This document shows positions 35,797 to 45,786 of a stretch of 64,000 nucleotides of DNA, piece after piece; positions within the stretch are counted from its first letter, which is position 1; each line of letters begins with the position of its first letter. The position numbers and the translations under genes were made by a program. This stretch comes from Ailanthus altissimus (taxonomy: Eukaryota > Streptophyta > Magnoliopsida > Sapindales > Simaroubaceae), in the NCBI GenBank assembly GCA_946807835.1, contig OX327686.1:1922001-1986000 (forward strand), read 5' to 3'. The notes below the pieces were generated by a model, which searched no databases, was not told the DNA's origin, and worked only from the letters and a program-made list of their open reading frames with translations.

Positions 35797-35878
35797 GTCA
35801 AGTAATTATTGGGTAGTGAAATAAAGTAATTTTCAAAATCACCCATTACATTATTTCACCACCCAATAATTACTTGAC
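35797..35878. repeat. 82-bp near-perfect hairpin
   Basis: The left arm GTCAAGTAATTATTGGGTAG (then TGAAATAA) is matched by the reverse complement of the right arm ending AATAATTACTTGAC, with one mismatch in about 28 pairs and a loop of roughly 25 bases. It is probably a tiny MITE or a deletion derivative of one. Confidence 0.8.
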
Positions 35879-36514
35879 AAATCATTTATGATATCATCTA
35901 AGAAATATAGCATTATTCAAATCTTAATTAGCATTGTCAACAATTTCACCATGATAAGTTTCATCTTTGTTTATATCAAAACCTCAACAGAAAAACATCA
36001 AATGACCATTTAATTAAAATTCTATAAAGATTCATGTAATCATGTTCTTGCTTGAAAAAGTTTTCCAAAAACATCACCTTACCACATTCAACAAAATAAA
36101 AAGAATTCAAGGGGAAAAAAAAACAATTTTGTTAATTTCAAGATGTGTAATACAACGGATATGACAATCTTTGGGTCAAATTTCATTTAACTCCATTAAT
36201 TTTTATCAAATTACACATTTACAAAATATGTCTTTTGTTTACAAAATAAGCAGAGACAACCCAAAAATTTACATACTCCGAGTCGACGATTATTTCCTAT
36301 TTACTTTCAGATTTCGGACTTGAACTCCTGTTTCCTCTTTCGACTTGGATTCATTTATCATATTTTGTTTCTGCTTTTCATAAGGGTTCTTAAACTTTAG
36401 CCATATATATAATATAAATATTATGCGTTATCACTGTTCTTGTGCTGAATTATTCTTCTGTTAGAATAAGAAAGAATTTTTTTGTATCATCCAATAATTG
36501 ATTAAATAATTGAG

Positions 36515-36940
36515 ATGGGTGCAGTGTGTTCTACATGTAGAAGGATCAGTCAAAAGCAAAACAATTCTGCATGGTTAGTTCAGATAAGAACAATAATGAT
36601 GATGGTGATTTCAGGAATCACGAATCAATCTCAGCTTCTTCTGCTGAAGTTGACAATGCCACTGAACATGCCAAGAAACCTGAAACTCCATCTTCAGGTT
36701 CATTTTTCTTTTCCTCTACTACTTTATTAGCATGAAATATTATGAACTAACCAAAACACTCACCATTCTTTTTAATTTTCAGAAGCATCGTCGTCCAGAG
36801 TGGTTCTGAAGGAAAAAGAGAAGAAGAGTGGGAAATTTGACAAGAATCAACAACCTAAACGAATAAGCTTTGATTTGGAGAAAACAAACCAACACTACTC
36901 AAGAAGTGAAACTCCTTCTCCCATGTATCATATCACATAG
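36515..36940 (+). pseudogene. Small two-exon gene remnant of unknown function, MGAVCSTC start
   Basis: An ATG at 36515 opens with MGAVCSTC, which looks like an N-myristoylation/palmitoylation start, but the frame slips by one base at about 36539. In the second frame, exon 1 runs to about 36694 (Ser-rich, with KKPETPSS). A 89-bp intron with GT and a pyrimidine-rich TTTTCAG follows, then exon 2 (about 36784-36940), rich in Lys and Ser (RVVLKEKEKKSGKFDKNQ) and ending SPMYHIT. The stop codon TAG at 36938-36940 is the first triplet of a TAGGGGTGGGCA transposon end, so the original C-terminus is lost. An ATG at 36571 could restart translation. I do not recognise the family. It may once have joined the RING-like remnant at 37.93 kb. 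Confidence 0.5.
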
Positions 36941-37735
36941 GGGTGGGCACGGTCCAATTCGGTGCAGTTTTCACCAAAACTGCACCAAACCGCCAAAAAA
37001 ACCGAAATGTACTTGATAACCAAACCGGTTTTTTCCAGTTTGGTTCGGTTTGATTTTTGGATTATCAGTCTCAAATTCTCAACTCTCAAACAACTCAAGA
37101 AAAAAAAATTTCACGAAAATTTTCACAAATCACAGTTAGCATTACTCACAACACCATAAGCATTCACAACACAATAAACAACTCAAGCCCTTGTCTTATA
37201 TCGTACTCACAAATCACTAGGTGTGGGCAACTATTAAATAAAAACTGAACAAAGAAATCAAATCGGTCCAAAATTATTAAATAAAAAATTAAAGCAAAAA
37301 AAAATAGCCGACTCACAGTTGGAGAGATGAACGACAATCTGGCGAGGCGGTGGTAACAGCAAGGACGCGAGAGGCCAGACGGCGAGGTGGTGTTGGTATG
37401 GCGAGACGGCGAGCCGCGAGAAGGCGAGACGGCAAGATGGCGCGGCAGCGGGCGGCTGTTAGTCTGTTTTGGTTAGACGATGACGATGAGAGAGACGTGA
37501 GAACTGAAAGAGATGTTTGAATGAATTGAATATTTTAATTTAATTTAAATTTTAGGTTTAAGTTTTTTTAATTTAAAATTTATATAAAAAGTAATTAGGA
37601 GACGTGAAGATAGAAATTAATAATAAGAATCATTGTGTATTGGTAAATTTATTTTAATAATTATTTATGACCAATAAATTATTGACACATCAGAATTATT
37701 AATTTATTTAAAATCAATTTTGTCGGTTTAGTTTC
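36938..37735. mobile_element. hAT-like non-autonomous element fragments (TAGGGGTGGGCA ends)
   Basis: A terminus TAGGGGTGGGCACGGTCCAA starts at 36938, followed by CCAAACCG/CGGTTTGGTTCGGTTT-type sequence. A second, similar start (TAGGTGTGGGCAACTATT) lies at about 37217. The interior at 37320-37500 is GC-rich with reiterated GGCGAGACGGCGAG and no transposase. The far side (about 37715-37735) again has GTCGGTTTAGTTTCGGTTTT. Such patterns are typical of plant hAT-derived MITEs. Exact boundaries and target duplications are unresolved, and two nested copies are likely. Confidence 0.5.
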
Positions 37736-37924
37736 GGTTTTGAATGCAATCCATCCAGACCACATGATTTTTATACATGAAAATGAACAATCTTTTTTTA
37801 AATATAAAAATCGAATGGAAATTATTAATAATTTAATTTTTATCAAATAAAAAGGTGAAGCAAAAGAATTTAAAAATTAAAGCATACAAGAATACACATA
37901 ATTGTGTCACTTTGCACTTGTGCA

Positions 37925-38169
37925 AGTTTTGAAGAATCCCGGGAACCATTTGGGCGGAAATGTTTACTATGTGACCTTGATCTAGCAAATGAACCAATTG
38001 ATGAGGAAGCATATTATGATCATGACAGAGACTCGGAAGATGAAGTGTTTTTTAGTCCTTCAGAGGTTGCTGTATTTGCTTCTGGCCATGCCTTTCATGA
38101 CAAGTGCTTGCTGTTTTATCACCTGAAGACCAATCCAAAGATCCTCCTTGCTTTTTCTGTGGCACATAA
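37925..38169 (+). pseudogene. RING-finger-like protein fragment, frameshifted
   Basis: The reading frame around 37931-38110 encodes CLLCDLDL (first CX2C), an acidic stretch, then FASGHAFHDKC, which fits the central Cys-His part of a RING finger although the third Cys is Ser. After Cys-Leu near 38110 the similarity moves to another frame, giving SPEDQSKDPPCFFCGT and TAA at 38167-38169; PPCFFC would be the last CX2C pair. The upstream sequence gives no convincing start or intron acceptor, so only the C-terminal end of a gene is present. RING proteins usually act as E3 ubiquitin ligases or in tethering complexes; I cannot say which family. Confidence 0.55.
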
Positions 38170-38792
38170 GCTTGTTCTCAATTTTCCGGGCTCTAATTTC
38201 AACACCTTGTTTTTAGGTTCTTTACAAATCTCTGCTATAACTAGAGAATGTCAATGCAATTAGATACAGCTAGAATAAAATGGAAGTTGATTCAAGTGTA
38301 TACACATTGATGTTGTTTCATTAAATTGCAAGTATCCAAGTGAACATTAGTATATTCCAATTGCTACGGAAACTTGACTTACATTTTCTTTTTAAGATTT
38401 TTTTTTTCCAAGTACATGAATAAAAAAGAATGATAAGAACCAATGTAACAACTTGCTTGCTTATTCTAAATTCTGTTGCTACATTGGACAATAACAACAT
38501 TTACACCTTGCTGAAGAAGGCTTACAGCAGACTAAATAAACAGAGAACTTGCTCAGGATCGATATAATTTACTTACGGATTATTATAAGAAAACAAGGCG
38601 ACACTAAGGGGTGTTCAGGATTCTTCATCAAAACAAATTTCTGAATCCTGGAACTCCGAGGACAGCATCAGTTCAGAGAATTCAGATATATTAAACAATC
38701 AGCAATCTTCAATCCAAAAGAGCGCCGGGGGGTGGGGATTGGGGGCACGAGACACTTTGATTTCTAACTTTGATTCTGGCCATATTCTGAAA
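38170..38792. other. Spacer containing the probable 3' untranslated region of the ASG1-like gene
   Basis: No coding sequence is recognised. A short direct repeat of TTCAGGATTCTTCATC/TTTCTGAATCCTGG-like words lies at about 38616-38650. Confidence 0.45.
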
Positions 38793-41700
38793 CTATCTAG
38801 CTTGGTTCTCGCCATCTTCTTCAGAAATGTTAAACAAGAACTTTGGGAGAGATGTTATTCGAGGAAGATGTAGCAGCAGCTCCCCGAATGAGTCTTTCCT
38901 TGACATGCCTGTTGTTGGCTTGCTGCCAGTGACATCCTTAGTATCACCTTCAGTAGGTTTAATATCGTCCACCATTCTCATAGGTTTAATATCATCTCCA
39001 GTTCTGTTATCATGCAGTGACTCGAAAATGTTGATTGGCTGTGCATCCTTTCCATTTCTATCATCAGGTCTTCCAACAGAACTTTCCCCATTGACCTGCA
39101 AGTTTTGAGCTGTAGCAGGTTCCTTTTGCAGAAGACAACAGAGAGAATTGACTCTTGACATGAGGGATTTCTCATCAGACGCTGTTGTTAATTGATTATC
39201 ACTGAGTAGGTACTGTGCAATGTCCTCCAGTAATTCACAGCAGTCAGATCCTTGCTCAGACAGAGGTTGATTGCCAGAGGTCATCTGTTCTGAAATACAA
39301 TGTCCAATGTGGTTCATAAGATCACTCACTGACATTGATGAATGAAGCCCTGGCACTTTTATCTGATCCCAATCCCTTGGCCCCTTCGAACTCACTTCAC
39401 CAATTCCACTCCCTTCAATTGCATGAGCATCCATCACTAGTATTAGAAGGCTAATTAGTGACAAATTGAGGAAACCAACTAGAATATGCAACCATAAATG
39501 TGGTAAATGCATACAAGAACTTTAGGCAGTCTTTTATCAGGAAGAAATAGTATCTTTATACCCAATCCCTAGAGGTGAGCATAATACCAGAATTCTAACA
39601 TCAATAATAAATATCAGCCAGCAAGAAGAAAACATTGCATGTCATCCAGCAGATAAATTAAAAACTAGATGAAATATATGTTTCCACACAATCATATCTT
39701 GCAAGGCAGTGGAATACTTCACAAATTATTGACCACTGAAACAAATTATAGCATCCAACACAACTACAATATATTCTTGCTACCATTTCAATATTAAAAT
39801 ATATACTTTCAAAATCTCCCTCATGCAATATTAGTCTTTTGAAGCAGAATTTATACACTAATGGAAGACATTCGACACTTGAAAACAAACAGTGAGTGCA
39901 TCATATGTCAAATCAGTTTAGTATGCGTGTACCAAATTTAAGTGGCTTTATTGATTTCTTAATTCTTATACGTAATACCATCAGCTCATACCATTATCAA
40001 TAACATCATTAAAACAAAAACCATCATAATGCTTATTTGATATATGCATGTTTTTAAGAAAACCCCTATTCAGTGGGAAAAAGGAATTACATATGTAAAA
40101 ACTACGCTAAAGAGAAAAGAACATTAAACTTCAAAATGGAAGGAAACATGATGATCTTGTACCTGAACTGGGAGAAGTGACTTCCCGAAACATATTTTCT
40201 GATCCAATACCAGAAGGCTCCCCATTTTCAAATTCGATGGAAGATGAATGAGCTGCAACCAGTGATGCTAGATTCTGAAAGCCAGAGAGAGATGGTCCTT
40301 TACCAGTCTCCACACCATCACCCTTGAATTGATCTGGATCCTCACAAATAGAAGCCCTCAGTTCGAAGCATGGTGAGTCCAAAATTATCTCTGGTTGTCG
40401 GCTCAAGAAGTTCAAACGCATGTCACATTGGATAAGCTTTTCAAAATGTTTGTTTAACAGCCCTTGTGGACACTGCAGAAAATGTTGCCTACAAATCACA
40501 ATATTAAATTATACATCAGTACTTCAGCCTCATAAAACATAGATTTGAATCTCTTTCAAGTAGAATTTGAAAAAGATAATGCATCCAACAGAAATCCTCA
40601 ATTTAGTAAAAACGAATTTTAGTAACCAATATATTCCGCAGCAATGTTCCTTCTATGATGACAGAATCAGCAATAACTGTCCTCTTAATAAAGTTACATC
40701 ACCAATGGAAAATCATACATAATAAAACGTAGATCAAGTTAGTTGATGAATGATAAGAAAAAGCTTAAGTCACTGTGTTACACAACCAAGCCAACTTGTA
40801 CCTCAGACTCAATAAAATCATCAGATCAACTGTAATGAGAAAAACCATGTTCAAACCACAAGTATCCAACCTGTGTATGCTAGCCTGCCCATCAGTAAAA
40901 TCTGCCGTAGCTTGCCACAGGGTATGCTTCCTAGGCTGTGGATTGGTCTCCCTAAAGAAAAGGGGCTGTCTAGCAAGCTGCAGCACAGAACAGACTACAA
41001 ATAAATAAATTTACACCCCACAACACGAACACAAAGTACGTTCAGGTAGCCAACAACATTACCACAACATTTAATGCCCCAGGTCCATCATCAGGACAGT
41101 TTGCCTTCAGAGCCATAATATCTGACCATTGGATCTCTATTTTGCTCTTGAGACCCCCTTCAAGAACTTCCCAAACAAGCTTATGCTTCGCAAAGTAGCA
41201 CTTAGCCACTAAATCACCTTCATATCTCGACTTATACTGCCACCCAAAAGGAAATAAAAAAGGTCTCAGTAACTTACCATTCCTCAAACACATTTAAAAC
41301 AAAAACTAAACTAAATAATATTGCAATCACCTCCCAACACCCGATCCTTAGAATCGAAGCAGGAAAATTGGATGCCTTGAGCTTGTCAGTACTACTAGAA
41401 GAGGCTGCGGTTGCTTTACTCTCCTTCTTAACAACAGGAGCAACATTCTCAGTCCCTTGAGAGAGCCTCATCTGAATCAAATCCAACAATGATGGGCTCT
41501 TCCTCAGCCGCAAACCCAACGGGCTAGGCTCATCAAGTGGGTTGTATTGAGATGGGGGCACCGGAAACGCATTATTATCATTCCAAGCACTCCATTGCTA
41601 TAATTCATCGTCATCAATAACATAAATAAAACATCAAAAGTTATATAATAATCACAAAAATAACAATAACAAACGAAACGAAATTCATAAACATAATGAA

Positions 41701-42042
41701 TTTTTAGAATATAAGTAAAACCCAGTTCAAACTAATACAGGAACACAGGGAATCTACAGAAGTTGAAATTTTTTTTCATAAAATCATATATTTTCATTAT
41801 TTCCTACTATTTTCCTTCACTTTCTCGGGTAAAAAACAGGGGCAAACACGTAAGAAATTATTTTTTTTAAAAAAAACCTGTTGTTGGAGAGTTGTTGGAG
41901 ATGGCTTAGATCGCTTATTGAGAGGACCGTGTTCTTCCTCCAAGGAATCCTCTACGATCTCTAATTTCACCGGAACCGTCTCCCGAGACGACGTCGTTTC
42001 AGGATCTGGCTTTAGGTTCCCTGATTTCATTAACTGAACCAT
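38793..42042 (-). CDS. ASG1-like: ASG1-like (ALTERED SEED GERMINATION 1) protein, 6 exons, 560 aa
   Basis: Exons: 42042-41878, 41597-41331, 41236-41063, 40977-40871, 40488-40163, 39436-38793; all GT/AG with matching phases, 1683 nt in total. The start MVQLMKSGN is the most upstream reasonable ATG; MKSGN is an alternative four codons later. The middle part is highly typical of Arabidopsis At2g24100 (ASG1) and At4g30780: DEPSPLGLRLRKSPSLL, LKASNFPASILRIG, RYEGDLVAKCYFAKHKLVWE, IEIQWSDIMALKANCP, RQPLFFRETNPQPRKHTLWQ and FLQCPQGLLNKHFEKLIQCD. The last exon is Ser/Asp-rich and less conserved. The family is plant-specific and probably nuclear; the Arabidopsis mutant has altered germination under stress, and the biochemical function is unknown. 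I recall the conserved block being described as a PH-like domain, but I am not certain. The gene appears intact. Confidence 0.92.
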
Positions 42043-44659
42043 CAAATAAAAATATTTTCTCCTAGCGCCCAAACACAACACCCCAAAATCCTTGGAATAT
42101 TGGATTCACTTTCCCGATACAAAAACGAAAATTTGACAAATAAAATTTAAGTCGGCCGATTCCGAAACCCTGAAATCTCCTCGCTTCCTTTTCTGGCAAT
42201 TTTGTGTTCCTAATTTTTCTGAGAGAACCAGAGAGATCTTTAACGGAGTTAACGTGACGGCGAGCACGTGCAGCATCCCGCGTTCGCATATGTAATGACC
42301 AAAATAGCCCTAAATGCCTAAAAAACGCTGTGCTGAGTACTGAGTGGTGCGCGATTTGGTATTTTGGAGATTTGATATTATAGAGCACGTGTCTTTTGAC
42401 ACGTATGCTACGAGCAAAATGGATAAATGGGGGGCCCAGGGGGGATGCATTTAAAATGACGGCGGTGGTTGGTTCGTTCGGTCTGATACGTGGCGCGAGA
42501 TCCTGCAGTAGATTGCCCAATATAGTTTTGTTTGATGTGACACGTGGACTGTTGAATCCGGATAGCCGTAGAAGAAAGTTTTGGGTAAGGGCGACCCTAT
42601 TTGGTCATCATGAGCTTTCTTTTCCTATTTTTTTTACTATTTTCCTTTTTGTTCTTTCCCTATTTATGCCATTTGAAATCATATGCAAAATTGGAAATGC
42701 AACTTAAAAAGGTATAGCAATAAATATATGAAAAGTTAACATAATAATTAACTCAAAGTATTTCTTTTAAATAAAATTAACTCAAATATTTTAATACACG
42801 AGATAATGATCGATATCGTTACTTGGCACTATCTTACTAATACATAATTTTAATTTTATGATAAAACAAAGATGGTGATTGAGTTGGATAGCATAGTTCT
42901 TATAACCTTTTCTTTTTATTCTTCATTTCATATTGATAACGTGGGATTATGGTCCTTAAGATATTTAGGAATCCTCCTGAGCAAAAGTCAAATGGTGGCT
43001 AATTGCTTATTATGAGAATTTAATTAATTTAAGTTTTGCGGTTTGTGCTTATCTTGGAATGGAATGGATGGCACATGCATTTGCAATCATGTTAATAAGC
43101 ACGAGCCTCAAATATATTGTTCAATAATGTAATCATGCCGGCACCCATGATCTATTAGTTGAATTGTTCATTGATTTTGTTTTATATAAAAATGTAACAT
43201 AAACCCTACATTAATTATCCTCGTGTGTGCTGTCGGCCAATCAACCCATTACACCGAGGGATTGGTGCCACTTCTAAAATTAAAAAAGTACTTGAACAAG
43301 TCTTTCAACTTTTACGAATGATTAGTACTTTTAAAATTTTAAAACTTGGGATTCAAGTACTTTATTTGAAGATATGTGTAATAAATAGAAAATTTGAACG
43401 GTGTTGTAAACAATTGTTGGGCATAATTATGAACTTGTCACTCACAAGAGGTTATTTGGCCATTAGAAGTCCGTATTTTTAGGAAATTAATCCGTTCAAA
43501 TGGAAATTATGTAATTGAATTAAGAGACTTAACCGTCAACACTTAATATTCAAATCATAGGTTAGATTAGGTCAGATGTGGCCCACTTAAGAACTCACAA
43601 TTATAGGACATGTTATGGGATTAAATCAATCTCCACCACTGAATCATATAATTAAAAGATTAGTAAGACTATGTCAGTCTCAATGCATTATTGAACCCTA
43701 TTAATTAAAGGAGAGGTCAACAAAATTATGTCAAACTTTATGTTATCATTGAGCCTCCACCGTAACTTATCAAGAGAGCCTCACTGCTAGACAATTAGAA
43801 AAAAAAATAAGGGCTCAAGACGATAAAATTGACAAGGCTAATATTATATCGCCTTGTTAACATGTTAAGTGCCATGTCTTCTTATTGGTAGAGAGATGAG
43901 GTTTATTTAAAATTAAGTAAGGTAAACATGAATTGATTATTAGTTGGAGCTCAAATATCATCACTGAAAACCACATGATTCTACCAAATTAACTATCTTA
44001 TAAAGTATCTAATCAAAGGGTTAGTTGTACTCTAAATATCATAGAGCTTAATTATCAAAAAGCCCACAACTTTAACACTTATCCAAAATGCTCATACTGA
44101 AGAGGGGATTCTCCAATCATGCATTGTCATGTATCACCTTCAAAAAAAATTTCCCAACCCACTTTCCCTCCACATTTAGAGCATATCCTCAACTTTTGAA
44201 CACATGTAAAGAGAGGTTAATTAGAATCTAAGACAAGTAAGAAAATGATTTCCTTCTTATTCTCCAACTCTTTATAGAGTAAAAACTATAAAGAAACCTT
44301 AACTATTAAAATCACCATCTCACTTAAGCGTTAAAAGGTAGTTGTCAGCCGCCTCTAACCAGTGTTTGTTTGTGCCTTGCAAGTCTAAATAACTTATCTT
44401 ACTCTTATTTATTCTCAGCAACTTCTAACTCAATACTCCAGCCACTACAACTCACTAACCAGTCCAAGCCCAATTCTCAAAGCAAGCTAAACAAGTTCAA
44501 TTTCCTATAAAGATCCTTATAATTGTTAGGGTCAAGTCTCTTCATTTGTATGGAAAGTAAGTATGTACAACAAACAGAAAATGTAATCATTATTTTAAAC
44601 GTTAAAGATGTTAGGAAATTGAGGGGTGATGCAGGGTCACAGTTAAAGCGAAATTGAGA
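42043..44659. other. Promoter side of the ASG1-like gene and gene-less DNA
   Basis: The first 500 bases are GC-richer (CACGTG-type words near 42263, 42385 and 42542) and probably hold the promoter and leader of the ASG1-like gene; the ACGTG cores could be G-box or ABRE-like sites, which I infer only from sequence. From about 42700 to 44660 the DNA is AT-rich, with no recognisable exon. Confidence 0.45.
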
Positions 44660-44880
44660 AAAATAATAAAAATAAGACAAAACACAAGTTTACGTGGTTC
44701 GACTATTAACCTACGTTCACAGGCGAAGACAGAAGAATCTTTTACTACTAGAAATTAAGAATACAAGTATTGTAATATTTTAGTCTTACAATCCAAAACT
44801 CTAATACACCCAATTTTCTCAAATTTTTATAAAACTCTCTCAAAATTTAATATAAAATAAAATTTTAAACTCACCCATTT
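44660..44880. repeat. Copia-type LTR remnant (tentative)
   Basis: The phrase TTTACGTGGTTCGACTATTA followed by CCTACGTTCACAGGCGAAGA is one I recognise from LTRs of plant copia elements. Flanks and ends are not resolvable, and no internal domain is nearby. Confidence 0.42.
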
Positions 44881-44902
44881 AACATAGTAAACAACCAAGA
44901 AA

Positions 44903-45052
44903 TGACTATCTATGCACATGGGGGCTTAGCCAAAGTGGCAAGCCCCCCTTGTAGGTGCACCCCCTTGACCAGAGGTCAGGGGTTCGAGTCCCCCCTCCCC
45001 ATGTTGTAATAGTATAGTATACACTCAAAAAAAAAAAAAATTGACTATCTAT
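44903..45052 (+). mobile_element. Compact tRNA-derived SINE with 11-bp target duplication
   Basis: Body 44914-45041 (128 bp) contains an A box (TAGCCAAAGTGG, about 44927-44938) and a B box (GGTTCGAGTCC, about 44980-44990) with tRNA-like pairing around each (GGGGGCTT..AAGCCCCCC; GGGG..CCCC). A short unique tail and 14 A residues to 45040 follow. TGACTATCTAT flanks it exactly at 44903-44913 and 45042-45052. Internal pol III promoter, A tail and target duplication together define a SINE inserted by LINE machinery. The perfect duplication and uninterrupted A tail suggest a recent event. Confidence 0.9.
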
Positions 45053-45786
45053 CATTATATAATTACTAGCACCATGTGCCAACAATTATGTGTGCCAGCT
45101 ACTAACAAAAGATTCTCGTAATTGCTAAGTTCAAGTCTCTTGATTTGTATGAAAGATAGTAAGTAAAGAATCCGATTAATGTTGCAAGTAATAGAGATCC
45201 TCGCGTGATCCCAATTAATTTTGACAAATTGAATTGATAATTAGATAGAATTATGTCATCAACAAGAAAGTTTTTGCTTTATATAAAGATTCTGAATCAA
45301 AATGATAGATGTGGATTAATGATGAAGAATTCTTTTTGGAGATTATAAACGTAATTTTAAAGAACAAATTGAAATTCGCTTTTACTTTTGATAAGACCAA
45401 TCATTTGATCTAAAAAAAAAAATGCTTGAAATTTGATGGAATTGAATGTCATTTGGAGGTCAAATTGAAATTGGACTCAAACTAGTACAAATTTGACTAG
45501 CATTAAGTCAGATTTTTTAGATGCAATGCATATAACGAAAAATTTGAGACATGTAATGGAAAAAAAAAATTTGGAAGTCTCCGTCAGCTGTACCATTAGC
45601 ATGACCGAGAAAAGTAAGAGCCAAATTTATCAACATAATAGTAATTACTAGGTCGGAAAATCAAATACCTCTAGCCGGATTAAGAGAATAAAACAATTGA
45701 AAGGTTCGTAGCTGTATACTTCAAAATGTGAGTAATTCATGGAAATGTAAAATACATAGATCTTCTGCTAAATGTAACGATCACTT
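45053..45786. other. Gene-less DNA downstream of the L35 gene
   Basis: It holds the presumed 3' untranslated region of plastid L35 near 45700-45786 (- strand). Otherwise AT-rich, with nothing recognised. Confidence 0.45.

Noticed and set aside
42062..42520. 152-codon - strand frame directly upstream of the ASG1-like start
   Set aside because: Ends at the ASG1-like leader, composition not protein-like; better explained as promoter and 5' leader.
42396..42707. 103-codon + strand frame
   Set aside because: Overlaps the ASG1-like promoter on the opposite strand; no known motif.
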